Source: a bacterium
Lineage (GTDB): Bacteria; Verrucomicrobiota; Verrucomicrobiia; Verrucomicrobiales; Akkermansiaceae
Length of the DNA: 64,000 bases
NCBI GenBank assembly: GCA_018222765.1
Contig: JAAEZT010000012.1
Span: 1-64,000, forward strand
Direction: 5' to 3'
The notes beneath the pieces were generated by a model. The model was not told the origin of the DNA and searched no databases. It saw only the letters and a program-made list of their open reading frames with translations. How positions within the stretch are numbered: position 1 is the first letter of the stretch; the number at the start of each line of letters is the position of its first letter. Shown piece by piece: positions 18,272 to 27,198 of this stretch. Position numbers and translations under genes: made by a program.

Positions 18272-18778
18272 ATGCAGGCTTCTCTCGTGTTGATAATTCA
18301 CGGACCGGACAGGCCTGGTTTGGTGGGTGCCCTCGCTGATGTGATTTCAAGTCATAGCGGAAGTTGGATGGAAAGCCGGATGGCGAATCTCTCAGGGCAA
18401 TTCGCAGGGATTCTTCGCGTGGAGTGCCCGGCCTCTGCGAAAGACTCATTGGTGGGTGACCTTGAAAAGCTCGCCGAGCAGGAAATCCATGTGCAAGTTG
18501 CGGGAGGCTCGGTCAGGGATGAATCAAGCGGAGAGTCCGTCGTGATCACCATCACGGGGCACGATGAGCCCGGGATTGTCAACACAATCGCGTCGGTTCT
18601 GGCGGCGGAAAATGTCAACGTCGAGGAGTTGGAAACCTCTCTCGAATCCGCTCCGATGTCCGGGCATTCGATTTTCTGTGCCAAGGGTGAAGTCAGATTG
18701 CCCGAAGGTTTGGAAATTACTGAACTGATTAATGCTTTGGAAGAGGTTGGATCGGATCTTACGGTGGATGTGAATTAA
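18272..18778 (+). CDS. Double ACT-domain protein (GcvR-like)
   Basis: A 168-residue protein made of two ACT domains: SLVLIIHGPDRPGLVGALADVI (first, about 4-85) and VITITGHDEPGIVNTIASVL (second, about 92-168). Tandem ACT proteins of this size are annotated as glycine cleavage system repressors (GcvR) and bind small ligands, probably amino acids. No DNA-binding domain is present, so any regulation would act through a partner. It starts 2 bases after the preceding stop. No gcv genes are in view. Confidence 0.85.
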   Translation: MQASLVLIIHGPDRPGLVGALADVISSHSGSWMESRMANLSGQFAGILRVECPASAKDSLVGDLEKLAEQEIHVQVAGGSVRDESSGESVVITITGHDEPGIVNTIASVLAAENVNVEELETSLESAPMSGHSIFCAKGEVRLPEGLEITELINALEEVGSDLTVDVN

Positions 18779-18793
18779 CGAACCCCCGATTTC

Positions 18794-19465
18794 GTGCGAA
18801 TTGATATCTTGACCCTGTTTCCCGAGATCGCTTTGGCTCCTCTCAGTGAGAGCATGATGCAGCGGGCGCAGAATGCTGAAATTGTTGAAATTCACGCACA
18901 CAACCTTCGCGACTGGGCTACAGATAAACATCGACGCACCGATGACTATCTTTGTGGTGGAGGTCAGGGGATGTTACTCAAGCCCGAGCCAATTTTCGCG
19001 GCTATTGAAGAACTTCGCTCGGATGAAGCCCAGGTCATCTTGCTGACGCCGCAGGGGAAGGTTTTCAAGCAGGCGATTGCGCGCGATCTTTCAGAAGCCT
19101 CGCACCTCATTTTTATCTGCGGACACTACGAAGGAGTAGATCATCGTGTGATCGAAGAGTTGGTGGATCTGGAACTTTCGATTGGTGATTATATTTTGAC
19201 GAATGGTGCGATAGCCGCGGCGGTTGTGACGGATGCCATCGTGCGTCTTCTTCCCGGAGCCCTCGGTGATGCACGCTCGCCGGTGGATGAATCATTTTCA
19301 GATCCAAATCTTCTCGAAGCTCCGGCCTATACCAAGCCGATTGAATTTCGTGGGTTAAAAGTCCCCGAAATATTCCTGTCCGGCCATCACGCCAAGATCG
19401 AAGAATGGAAGAAGGAGCAGGCGGTCAAACGCACGCGCGAAAATCGCCCTGACCTGTTTGAGTGA
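18794..19465 (+). CDS. trmD: tRNA (guanine-37 N1)-methyltransferase TrmD
   Basis: A 223-residue SPOUT enzyme that makes m1G37 next to the anticodon, preventing frameshifts. It starts at GTG with VRIDILTLFPE, the standard TrmD N-terminus. Further marks are YLCGGGQGML, the knot loop ICGHYEGVDHRV and LSIGDYILTNG with PGALGD. The usual rpsP-rimM-rplS neighbours are absent. Its stop abuts the stop of the convergent DUF1080 gene with no spacer. The C-terminal domain looks a little short against E. coli (255 residues). Confidence 0.95.
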   Translation: MRIDILTLFPEIALAPLSESMMQRAQNAEIVEIHAHNLRDWATDKHRRTDDYLCGGGQGMLLKPEPIFAAIEELRSDEAQVILLTPQGKVFKQAIARDLSEASHLIFICGHYEGVDHRVIEELVDLELSIGDYILTNGAIAAAVVTDAIVRLLPGALGDARSPVDESFSDPNLLEAPAYTKPIEFRGLKVPEIFLSGHHAKIEEWKKEQAVKRTRENRPDLFE

Positions 19466-20449
19466 TTAATTCTTGGGGAGAACCCAGATATTTTTGAAAA
19501 AGACCGGGTTGCCGTGGTTTTGAAGATAAACCGGGCTGCCTTCATCTTTGAGGGGATGTTTGATCGGAGCAGCCGTGGTGAAGTCCTTGTTTAGCTCGAC
19601 ATCCTCATGAACGATCACGCCATTGAGGCGTACCGTGATGCGGGGCCAGGCGGTACGTTTTCCGGAGGCGTCGAATTTCGCTGATGTGAAATCGACATCG
19701 TATGTCTGCCAACTCAGGGGAGGAAGGCACATGTTGAGGCGGGATTGATCCACCGAATAGATTCCTCCGCATTCGTTCATCTTTCCTTCGAGTCCGAATG
19801 AATCAAGAATCTGGGTTTCCCAACGTCCACTGAAATAGACCCCGCTATTGCCGCGCCCCTGACCGCGTGCGAATGGACGATAAGGAGTGCGGAATTCGAG
19901 ATGGAGTTGGTAGTCCTTGAAGGTGGGAATACTGGTGCAGCCAGTGGCCATGAGGAGGCCGTTTTCCATTTTTCCATTTTTCCAATGTTCGACGGTCGAG
20001 CCGTCGAAGAGTATTACGGCACTCTTGGGCGCTTTGGCGCCAAGGGTCGAGCTGGCTCGTTCGATACGAGGGAGCGTGAGTGAATTTTTGCCTTCGCGTT
20101 GAATGGTGATTTTACCTTTGGCGATTTGGGCGGAGAGTCCTTTTTGGGCGGCAAAGGTTACCGTGCCATCTTTCAGCGCACCACTGAGCTTGACGCGGGA
20201 TTTCCCGCGCTCCCAACCAAGTCCGGGGAGTCCGTCTTCGAGAATGTAGGCGTCGAACCTCCCATCTCCCAGAGCGACGACTTGCACACCGAGTTGGCCA
20301 CCCGGTGAGCCTTTGCCATACTCGCCTTGGATCGAGAAATCGGGGTCTTCTTTGGTGGCTTTAGCAGGATCGGTCCAAAATGGTTTTTGGGACTTTTCGG
20401 CGTAAGCCAGAGTCAGGGTGAAGGTCAGGGCGGCGAGTGCGAGTTTCAT
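19466..20449 (-). CDS. Secreted DUF1080 (3-keto-disaccharide hydrolase-like) protein
   Basis: A 327-residue exported protein with signal peptide MKLALAALTFTLTLAYA. The DUF1080 domain begins at VILFDGSTVEHWKNG (about residue 140) and shows the family's concanavalin-like sheet motifs: LEFRTPY, GNSGVYFSGRWETQILDSFG, CGGIYS and WQTYDVDF. Members hydrolyse 3-keto-glycosides or bind glycans. The N-terminal 120 residues (QGEYGKGSPGGQLGVQVVALGDG) are a second beta-domain that often precedes DUF1080 in PVC bacteria. Last gene of a four-gene minus-strand operon with a dehydrogenase and PVC cytochrome. Confidence 0.88.
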   Translation of the reverse strand: MKLALAALTFTLTLAYAEKSQKPFWTDPAKATKEDPDFSIQGEYGKGSPGGQLGVQVVALGDGRFDAYILEDGLPGLGWERGKSRVKLSGALKDGTVTFAAQKGLSAQIAKGKITIQREGKNSLTLPRIERASSTLGAKAPKSAVILFDGSTVEHWKNGKMENGLLMATGCTSIPTFKDYQLHLEFRTPYRPFARGQGRGNSGVYFSGRWETQILDSFGLEGKMNECGGIYSVDQSRLNMCLPPLSWQTYDVDFTSAKFDASGKRTAWPRITVRLNGVIVHEDVELNKDFTTAAPIKHPLKDEGSPVYLQNHGNPVFFKNIWVLPKN

Positions 20450-20478
20450 TGTGGTTTGATACGGAATGGAGAGACGAG

Positions 20479-23373
20479 TTATTTCTTTAAATTGAGCGGT
20501 TGCGAAGTGCCGAGGTAAGTGAAGAGGTCCCGCAGTTGTTGCTCGGAGAGATCTGAAAGGAGATCAGCTGGCATGAGTGAGGTGTTAGAGCTCTTTTGAG
20601 ATGTGATTTGGCTGCGCTCGATTAGATGATTCTTTCCTCCCAGTGGGCGGATAGTGAGCGAGTGCTTGTTTTGATTGGTAAGGAAGCCGCTGAGAGTTTG
20701 TTGGTCCTTGGTAGTGATGGTGATGGTTTGGAATCCTTCCCGGATCTCAGCTGCCGGATTCACGATTGCGAGAAGAAGGTCGGAAATGCTGTTACGTTGG
20801 TAGGCTGTTAGGTCCGGACCGATCCGACCGCCTTCATTGTAGAGGAAGTGACAAGAGGCACATCGTTCAAGGTAGAGCTTGCGACCAGTCTGAGGGTCTC
20901 CCGAGGTGGTTTTGAGAATGTTGGAGATGCGAACGATTTCTTTTTTGAAATTGTCTTCCGATTCGGCAGGCAGAGTCTTTCGAAGTGCTTGAGGAAGGTT
21001 TTCTCGAATGAGGGGAGTGAGATGGGAGCTCGCAATGTCACCGTTTTGAATTGCTTCCAACCAAGGTTTTGTCCATTCAGGGCGGCTGGTGAGAAGATTG
21101 GCGACGAGGTCCTGCAGACTCTTGGGGAATGCATTGAACCTTTTGACGAGCGTCTTTCCGGTTTGCGGAGCGGAGTAAGAAAAGAGAGCGTTGATCGCTG
21201 CGCGCGCAACTTCCTTATCTTTGTGGTTTGTAAGCTTGAGAAAAAGTGACTCGGCCGCAGCAGAGTTGATCACTGGAATGATTTCCAGAAGTTTCGGGGG
21301 AGAGGCTTTTGGATTTTTTAAGAGAGCAATTCCCTCTGCGATCGCATTTGAGTCGTCGAGTTTGATTTTGAGAGCGAGAGAGTCGTTTCCTGATTGGATG
21401 AGTAAGCGGGCCAGTTCATCTGGGATTATTGAATCTGGGGTGAGAGCCAGTGAGACTGATTTTGTCAAAGATACCTGATGAGCTATTAGGGCCTCTTGAG
21501 GTGGAGTCTTTTGGATGGGATGAGCAGTTTTTTTGTAGAGTGAGAGGCAGGCTTGAGCATGTCTTTGCGTGTTTTCCTCAATCAGGCGCCGAGCAAGATA
21601 GCATGACAGTTTGTTCGTTGTGGGACCGTTTGGGGTAACTCCGAGAAGTTCGACGGCCTTTTCGGGGTCTTCAATGACACGGGATTCGATAGCCCACCAA
21701 TACAATTGGAGGGATGGCGAAAGTGAGAGGTCTTGGTCGCCTAAGCGCAAATTACCGAGAATATTCCAGAAGTCCTCACTGGATATGGCTTGCCTCCTTA
21801 GTTCGAAGAGAAGTTGCGCTTCATATTCCACAGATGCATCGTCCATGGTGGTGAAAAGTTTCACTATGTCTTCTTTGAACCAAGATCCGCGGTATGAATC
21901 AAAGAGAAGGCGAAGAACCCAGGTGCGGACGTGAGGATCCTCATGATGTCGTTGATCCATAAGAATATCCTTGGCTTCTGCTTCGTTCCGATCCAGAGCC
22001 CAAAGTGATTCAAGAACATCCTGGGGGTTTTTGCTCTTAAGGAGTGGCCTAATAAGGTCGTTGCGATCCGGACGGCTCCAAAGAATCCGGCGTGCGGTTT
22101 CGCGAGTCCAACGATTGGAGTTACGTAGTTTTTCTATGAGTTCCGAAGTGCTCAGTTTGTTGAAGGCGAGGGGCTGAAATTCCTTAGCTCCCTTTTTCCG
22201 GACTCGATAGATCCGTCCGTCGGATTTGTTGATCTGCCCTTCATGGTTTTTCATGTGGTTGACTTGCTTGTCCCGCCAGTCAGCAACATAGATCGCACCA
22301 TCGGGTCCGGTCTCGATGTAGACCGGGCGGAAGAGGGGCGCGTCACCAGAGAGAAGAGGATCAAGATATTCGGATCTGAAATTAAGGTCCACTGAGGTGA
22401 GGGTCGAAGCCCCAACTTTATGATGAAGGGTATTGGCCCACAGCAGCGAGCCTTTGAATCGTTTTGGGAGTTGGCCGCCTTCGTAAATGGCGATATTGGT
22501 GGAAAGGCGTTTCCAGCCGGGGTGATCAATGGAAGGGAGGTGGCCATAGACGTGAGCGTTTGAGAATTCGCCGTGCTTTCTGAAGGTCTTGGCGTAGTAG
22601 GCGCCGGGTAAATAGTAGCTTCCGGGAGTGGATCCGTTGTGTCCGGAGAAAAGACGACCCTTTGAATCAAATTCGCAACTCCAGAGGTTGCCACCACCTT
22701 CTGCGAAGACTTCGTAGATTTTTCGAGTCGGATGGTAGCGCCACATGAGCTGGCCGATTCGGTCGATCGACGGCTGATCGCTGCCGGGAAATTTTATTTT
22801 GCTGGAAACGGTTGAGCCCTGCGATCCATAAAGCCAGCCGTCGGGGCCCCAGGTCAGTGAGCTGACCAGAGCATGGGTGTCTTCGATGCCAAATCCTTCG
22901 AGCAGAACCTCGGGTTTCCCATCCGGCTTGTCGTCGTGGTCTTTGTCCGCGTAATAGAGCAGATAGGGAGGTTGAAGGACATAGACGCCTTCGGGACCGA
23001 ATTCGAAACTCGTCGCGAGGTTGAGTTGATCGAGGAATGTCGAGTGCTGATCGTAATTCCCGTCACCATCGGTATCTTCATGAATGGTGATTTTATCTTT
23101 GCCGGGATAATAATCCGGATGCCCCTGAGGTAAGGGAAGTTTGTTGTAAACAGCGCGCCAGTAGCGGTCGCGGCTTTTCATCTCGGTGCCCGCCGGTTCG
23201 GGGTAGCTGCGATATTCGGCGACCCAAAGCCGCCCCCGGCCATCGAATTTTAGGAAGACCGGTTGCTGGACCTGTTCTTCGGTTAAGACAATCTCGCTCT
23301 CCAGATCATCTGGCGTTTTTTGTGACCAGACGATGACGGGGAACAGAAGAAGAGCGAAGAGGAGTGAGCGCAT
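20479..23373 (-). CDS. PVC-type haem-binding CxxCH protein (membrane-bound dehydrogenase-like)
   Basis: A 964-residue exported protein with signal peptide MRSLLFALLLFPVIVWSQ. Residues about 30-400 form the PVC dehydrogenase-like beta-propeller, with repeated GRLWVAEY, GPEGVYVL and GPDGAIYVADW blades. Residues about 420-800 are HEAT-like helical repeats. The C-terminus carries the c-type cytochrome motif CASCH (Cys838, Cys841, His842) with distal GPDLTAYQ and a family tail ending DLFTYLGT. Such proteins are expected to oxidise sugars or pass electrons in the periplasm, but no substrate is proven. It is 7 bases downstream of the dehydrogenase gene. Confidence 0.9.
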   Translation of the reverse strand: MRSLLFALLLFPVIVWSQKTPDDLESEIVLTEEQVQQPVFLKFDGRGRLWVAEYRSYPEPAGTEMKSRDRYWRAVYNKLPLPQGHPDYYPGKDKITIHEDTDGDGNYDQHSTFLDQLNLATSFEFGPEGVYVLQPPYLLYYADKDHDDKPDGKPEVLLEGFGIEDTHALVSSLTWGPDGWLYGSQGSTVSSKIKFPGSDQPSIDRIGQLMWRYHPTRKIYEVFAEGGGNLWSCEFDSKGRLFSGHNGSTPGSYYLPGAYYAKTFRKHGEFSNAHVYGHLPSIDHPGWKRLSTNIAIYEGGQLPKRFKGSLLWANTLHHKVGASTLTSVDLNFRSEYLDPLLSGDAPLFRPVYIETGPDGAIYVADWRDKQVNHMKNHEGQINKSDGRIYRVRKKGAKEFQPLAFNKLSTSELIEKLRNSNRWTRETARRILWSRPDRNDLIRPLLKSKNPQDVLESLWALDRNEAEAKDILMDQRHHEDPHVRTWVLRLLFDSYRGSWFKEDIVKLFTTMDDASVEYEAQLLFELRRQAISSEDFWNILGNLRLGDQDLSLSPSLQLYWWAIESRVIEDPEKAVELLGVTPNGPTTNKLSCYLARRLIEENTQRHAQACLSLYKKTAHPIQKTPPQEALIAHQVSLTKSVSLALTPDSIIPDELARLLIQSGNDSLALKIKLDDSNAIAEGIALLKNPKASPPKLLEIIPVINSAAAESLFLKLTNHKDKEVARAAINALFSYSAPQTGKTLVKRFNAFPKSLQDLVANLLTSRPEWTKPWLEAIQNGDIASSHLTPLIRENLPQALRKTLPAESEDNFKKEIVRISNILKTTSGDPQTGRKLYLERCASCHFLYNEGGRIGPDLTAYQRNSISDLLLAIVNPAAEIREGFQTITITTKDQQTLSGFLTNQNKHSLTIRPLGGKNHLIERSQITSQKSSNTSLMPADLLSDLSEQQLRDLFTYLGTSQPLNLKK

Positions 23374-23380
23374 TCGTGAA

Positions 23381-24412
23381 CTACGAATAGGTGAGCAGAG
23401 CTTTGATGACTTTGCGGTCGGCGACCGTTTTTAGGGCTTGGTCAATATCGTCGATGTCGAAAGTGTGCGTGATGAATTCGGAGGAGCTCAGCTTGTCTTC
23501 ACGGATCCAATCGCAGAGCGGACCCTGAGCTTCCTTTTCATAAAGGCGGGTGGGCCATTGATGAATAAAAATGTTGTAATTGAAGTCGGCGAGCGAGTTG
23601 TTGATCGTGAATTCCTTAAGTCCGGCCATGACGCCGTAGACGCAGAGTGAACCGCCACGGCGAATCATGGGGAGTCCCGAGTTCATGATTTCCGGTTTGC
23701 CCACGGCATCGATGACGGCGTCGAGGTTTTTGAGGTCGACGAGTTTCGGGTCGTCGCGATCGAAGACGGCATTGGCGCCGAATTCTTTGGCCTTCGCTTG
23801 TTTCTCGGGATGTCGATCAATGATGCCGATCCAGCCGAGGCCGAAGAGGCGACCCAGTTTGACAAAGCTCAAGCCGACCGGGCCGGCGCCGTAGATGAGA
23901 ATGTCGTCTCCGGGATTGAGGTGAAAGTCGCGAAAGGCTCCGAGGACTTCACGCCAGGTGCAGAGGAGGACGGCTTCCTTGGGAGAAATGTCGTCGTCGA
24001 GCGGAGTTTGGATTTCGTAGCATTCGAACCAGCCGTGTTCTTCATCGGCCACCCCGTCGGCGACCATCGCTTCGTGGTCGTTAGCCAGGACGTATTCGCA
24101 AAAGCCACCCCAGCCGGATTGCATGCCCTCGACTCCGAGATCGAAGTGGAGTCCGCTAACGGCACGACCGTCTATTTTGAAATTCTTCACCTTGTCACCG
24201 ACTTCGACAACAGTGCCGACGCTTTCGTGTCCGAGAGCGAAGGGAAAGGCTCTCTCCATGCCCGGAAAGCGGCCATGAACGAGTTCGCTATCGGTGCTGT
24301 TGCAAACGCAGGCGAATTCGGTTTTGACGAGAGCTTGGTAAGGGCCGGGTTTTGGCATCGGGGTGTCGATGATCTCGACCACTCCCGGGGCGGTAACGGA
24401 AACAGTCTTCAT
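23381..24412 (-). CDS. Zinc-dependent medium-chain dehydrogenase
   Basis: A 343-residue MDR-family oxidoreductase. Candidate catalytic zinc ligands are the Cys in CVCNSTD near residue 37 and His in LGHES near 63, with the Rossmann motif GAGPVGLSFV binding NAD(P). The structural zinc lobe with four clustered cysteines is absent, as in some sorbitol- or threonine-dehydrogenase relatives. No signal peptide, so cytoplasmic. Its start overlaps the preceding hydrolase stop as ATGA. In this operon it probably oxidises a sugar or polyol released by secreted partners; the substrate is unknown. Confidence 0.88.
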   Translation of the reverse strand: MKTVSVTAPGVVEIIDTPMPKPGPYQALVKTEFACVCNSTDSELVHGRFPGMERAFPFALGHESVGTVVEVGDKVKNFKIDGRAVSGLHFDLGVEGMQSGWGGFCEYVLANDHEAMVADGVADEEHGWFECYEIQTPLDDDISPKEAVLLCTWREVLGAFRDFHLNPGDDILIYGAGPVGLSFVKLGRLFGLGWIGIIDRHPEKQAKAKEFGANAVFDRDDPKLVDLKNLDAVIDAVGKPEIMNSGLPMIRRGGSLCVYGVMAGLKEFTINNSLADFNYNIFIHQWPTRLYEKEAQGPLCDWIREDKLSSSEFITHTFDIDDIDQALKTVADRKVIKALLTYS

Positions 24413-25188
24413 TTGCCTGTGTGTTTGAGGATGAAGTCCACGATGGGTTTTGGATCCTTGAGGCTGTGCGGATGGTGTCCGACGCCGGGTTTGTGGATGA
24501 CTTTGATCGGGCCTTTGAGTTCGAGGTATCGCTTTTCGATGACGGCGGTGTTTTCCGAAACCGGAACGACCTTGTCATCGTCGCCGACGACGTGGAGGAG
24601 CGGAATCCCGGCCTTGGCGAGGGGAGCAAGCTTATCGACTGGATTGCCTTTGTAGCTTTTCGCTTCTTCGGGGGTAAGCTTGTAGGCGGTGGTAATAGCC
24701 TTGTTGATTTTTGGCCAACTTTTGAAATCGCAGACTGGGGCATCGGCGTAGATACAGGAAACTTTTTCGGGATTCTTTGCCGCCCAGTTGAAGATGATCA
24801 AGCCTCCGCGTGACATGCCTTCGAGAGCGACCTTTTTTGAGAGTTGGTGTTCCTTGGTGACGTGGTTGTAAAAGCGATCCCAGCGTGCGACTGCAGAGGG
24901 TGCGCCGTAGAGTCCCCCTACGTTACAATAGGCGACGTGAAATCCTTTTTTGAGGAGTGCGATGTCTGTCTGTGGTTCGTGACCCCAAAAGCGAGCCCGC
25001 CAAATCCAAGGGTTTCCCTTGGCGGCCTTTTTGGGAGAAACGATTTTACAGCTCAGGTCATCAATATTGAAATCAGTCTGCTCGAAGCCGTGGAATTTGG
25101 ATTTCTTGCCAGCCCATTGATGAGCAAAGGCGACTTGGAGTGAAGTGAAGATGAGTAATAGGAAAAGCTTTATGAGCGACGAATTCAT
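24409..25188 (-). CDS. Secreted alpha/beta hydrolase
   Basis: A 259-residue exported hydrolase with signal peptide MNSSLIKLFLLLIFTSLQVAFA. The nucleophile elbow is GMSRGG, the acid is probably in VVGDDDKVVP and the histidine in GVGHHPHSL, completing a Ser-Asp-His triad. The scaffold (WIWRARFWGHEPQTD) resembles PVC-bacterial esterases related to acetylxylan esterase and prolyl oligopeptidase. Likely the first gene of the operon continuing with the dehydrogenase, PVC cytochrome and DUF1080 genes. Ester substrate not identifiable. Confidence 0.85.
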   Translation of the reverse strand: MNSSLIKLFLLLIFTSLQVAFAHQWAGKKSKFHGFEQTDFNIDDLSCKIVSPKKAAKGNPWIWRARFWGHEPQTDIALLKKGFHVAYCNVGGLYGAPSAVARWDRFYNHVTKEHQLSKKVALEGMSRGGLIIFNWAAKNPEKVSCIYADAPVCDFKSWPKINKAITTAYKLTPEEAKSYKGNPVDKLAPLAKAGIPLLHVVGDDDKVVPVSENTAVIEKRYLELKGPIKVIHKPGVGHHPHSLKDPKPIVDFILKHTGK

Positions 25189-25710
25189 AGCGGAGCCTTA
25201 CGCTAGGAAGGTCGGATCTTCTTTCCAGAATAAACCGTCGGAATTCTTTGAGCAAACTAAGAACAACCGTGTTTTAGAGGGTGGGGGCCCGGTGAATTCA
25301 TGACAAATTCTCCCCTGTAAGCGATGATCCTGGTTTTCAACACTGTTAATACCGATTCCCCCGAATAAGCGCCGCCCACTCGTTCAGTGGCTTTTTTGAC
25401 GGGCGGTGGGGGAGAGTCAGCCAGTTGAATTGGTGTGCTTTGCTAATTTCAAACTGTTTTTTTGATGGCTTTCTCCGATTGAACTCAAACAACCAATGGT
25501 CCTTCTATTTAGATTGCGCTCGACAATTTTCTGCAAGCTTGTCGACATTTGATCTCTGCGAATAGAAGGAGAAACATGGTCTTCGTGGTCCGCGATCTCC
25601 GCTGTCTTTTCTTACCTCCCATCGCCTGTTAAAAAGGTTGGGACTGAGTTGCACAGGGTTTGTGAAAATCGCCTGATTGAGGGGGCCAAAATTTTGCAAT
25701 TTCGGCTACT
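25189..25710. other. Gene-free gap of about 520 bases
   Basis: No frame here looks protein-coding. The most structured part is CCACT-CGTTC-AGTGG at 25376-25390 followed by C and six T at 25391-25397, resembling a short plus-strand rho-independent terminator, though no plus-strand gene precedes it. It also lies within a wider CCGCCC ... GGGCGG inverted repeat. The right part presumably holds downstream sequence of the DUF1501 gene, and the left part the promoter of the minus-strand hydrolase operon. The function is otherwise unknown. Confidence 0.4.
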
Positions 25711-27141
25711 TTAAGCGATGATCCCTTCGACGACTTTGGCCGGGTTTACGCCGGTGAGTTTTTGGTCCAGTCCCATGAAGGGGAAGGTGAGTTTGTCGTG
25801 GTCGATGCCGAGTTGGTGCAGAATAGTGGCGTTAAAGTCGCGGACCCGGACTTCGTCTTCGACGACATTGTAGCAATAATCGTCGGTTTTTCCGTAGGTC
25901 ATGCCACCTTTGATGCCACCGCCGGCCATCCAGGTAGAGAAGCATTTCGGGTGGTGGTCGCGGCCGTATTGGTCGCGTTCCAGCTTACCTTGGCCGTAAG
26001 TTGTGCGTCCGAATTCTCCGGCGAAGACGACGAGGGTTTCATCAAGCATCCCACGTTGTTTGAGGTCTTTGATGAGACCGGCGCAGGCCTGATCGACATC
26101 GTAGGCCTGTCCACGGATTTTCTTGGGAAGAGTGGAGTGGTGATCCCAACCCCGATGGAATAGCTGGATAAAGCGGACGCCTCGTTCCGCCATGCGCCGT
26201 GCGAGGAGACAGTTGCGGGCGAAGGATCCGGACTTCTTCATTTCGGGTCCGTAAAGTTTTTCGTTTTGGGCTTCGTTTTCGCCGGAGAGGTCGGTGAGTT
26301 CGGGGACGCTGGCTTGCATCCGGAAAGCCATCTCCTGCTGTGCGATGGTTGTTTGAATTTCCGGGTCGCCGACTCTGGCCATATGCTCTTCGTTGAGCCT
26401 GGTAACGAGGTCGAGCATCTTGTGCCGGGATTCCCGGTTGACTCCTTTGGGATTGGAGAGGAAGAGGACGGGGTCGCCGGAAGGTTGGAAGGGAACGCCC
26501 TGATGTTTTGAGGGGAGGAATCCCGACCCCCAGAGCCGGGAATAGAGGCCCTGGACATTGCCCATGCCGCCTGTCCAGAAGGCGGAGTTCAGGACGATGA
26601 AGTCGGGGAGGTTTTCGTTGAGGCGTCCGAGCCCATAGGAAAGCCAGGCGCCCATGGACGCTTTGCCGGGAATTTCGCTGCCGGTGCAGAAGAGCGTTTT
26701 TCCAGGATCGTGATTGATTGCGGTAGTGGAAGTGGAATTGATCAGGGCGAGGTCATCGGAGACTGAACCGAGGTTCGGGAGGAGTTCGGAAAGCCACATG
26801 CCATTGGAACCATGTTGTTTGAATTTGAACATGGAGGGCGCGACGAGTTTGGCCTTGCCTCGGGTCATCGCGGTGACGCGTTGGCCTTTGTGAATGGATT
26901 CAGGGATAGCTTCCTTAAAACGTTTGTGGAGCTCGGGTTTGTAGTCGAAGAGATCAAGTTGGGACGGTGCGCCGCCCATAAAAAGGAAGATGACGCGCTT
27001 GGCGGGGGACTTTGGGAGACGGAATCCGTATGTGCCGGTTTCCTCTTGCGCAGCGAGGTTGCCGAGGACTGCTGCACCAAGGCCCATGCCCGTGGTGTTG
27101 AGGAATTGGCGGCGTGTCTGTGGAGCGAACATAGCGAGCAA
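25711..27141 (-). CDS. DUF1501 family exported protein
   Basis: A 476-residue protein of the PVC-typical DUF1501 family, whose fold belongs to the alkaline-phosphatase/sulfatase group. The N-terminus TRRQFLNTTGMGLGAAVL is a Tat-type signal. Family marks are VIFLFMGGAPSQLDLFDYKPEL, LINSTSTTAINHDPG, GMGNVQGLYSRLWGSGFLP, FAGEFGRTTYGQG and GRDHHPKCF. The function of the family is unproven. Unlike the copy at 59387-60841, it lacks an adjacent DUF1549/DUF1553 partner; the neighbour upstream is a TIM-barrel isomerase. The first Met or the one three codons later could be the start. Confidence 0.9.
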   Translation of the reverse strand: MLAMFAPQTRRQFLNTTGMGLGAAVLGNLAAQEETGTYGFRLPKSPAKRVIFLFMGGAPSQLDLFDYKPELHKRFKEAIPESIHKGQRVTAMTRGKAKLVAPSMFKFKQHGSNGMWLSELLPNLGSVSDDLALINSTSTTAINHDPGKTLFCTGSEIPGKASMGAWLSYGLGRLNENLPDFIVLNSAFWTGGMGNVQGLYSRLWGSGFLPSKHQGVPFQPSGDPVLFLSNPKGVNRESRHKMLDLVTRLNEEHMARVGDPEIQTTIAQQEMAFRMQASVPELTDLSGENEAQNEKLYGPEMKKSGSFARNCLLARRMAERGVRFIQLFHRGWDHHSTLPKKIRGQAYDVDQACAGLIKDLKQRGMLDETLVVFAGEFGRTTYGQGKLERDQYGRDHHPKCFSTWMAGGGIKGGMTYGKTDDYCYNVVEDEVRVRDFNATILHQLGIDHDKLTFPFMGLDQKLTGVNPAKVVEGIIA

Positions 27142-27198
27142 AAGAAGAAGTTTGGACCGCGATTGAACTATTCTTTGGATTTCTTTTACTCGTTTTCC

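Noticed and set aside
23798-24655. 285-codon plus-strand frame across dehydrogenase and hydrolase genes
   Set aside because: It crosses two clear minus-strand genes and lacks domain-like sequence.
25371-25405. CCGCCC ... GGGCGG repeat considered as an integron attC or attachment site
   Set aside because: No integrase or cassette nearby, no matching core sites; a short terminator-like hairpin inside explains it as well.
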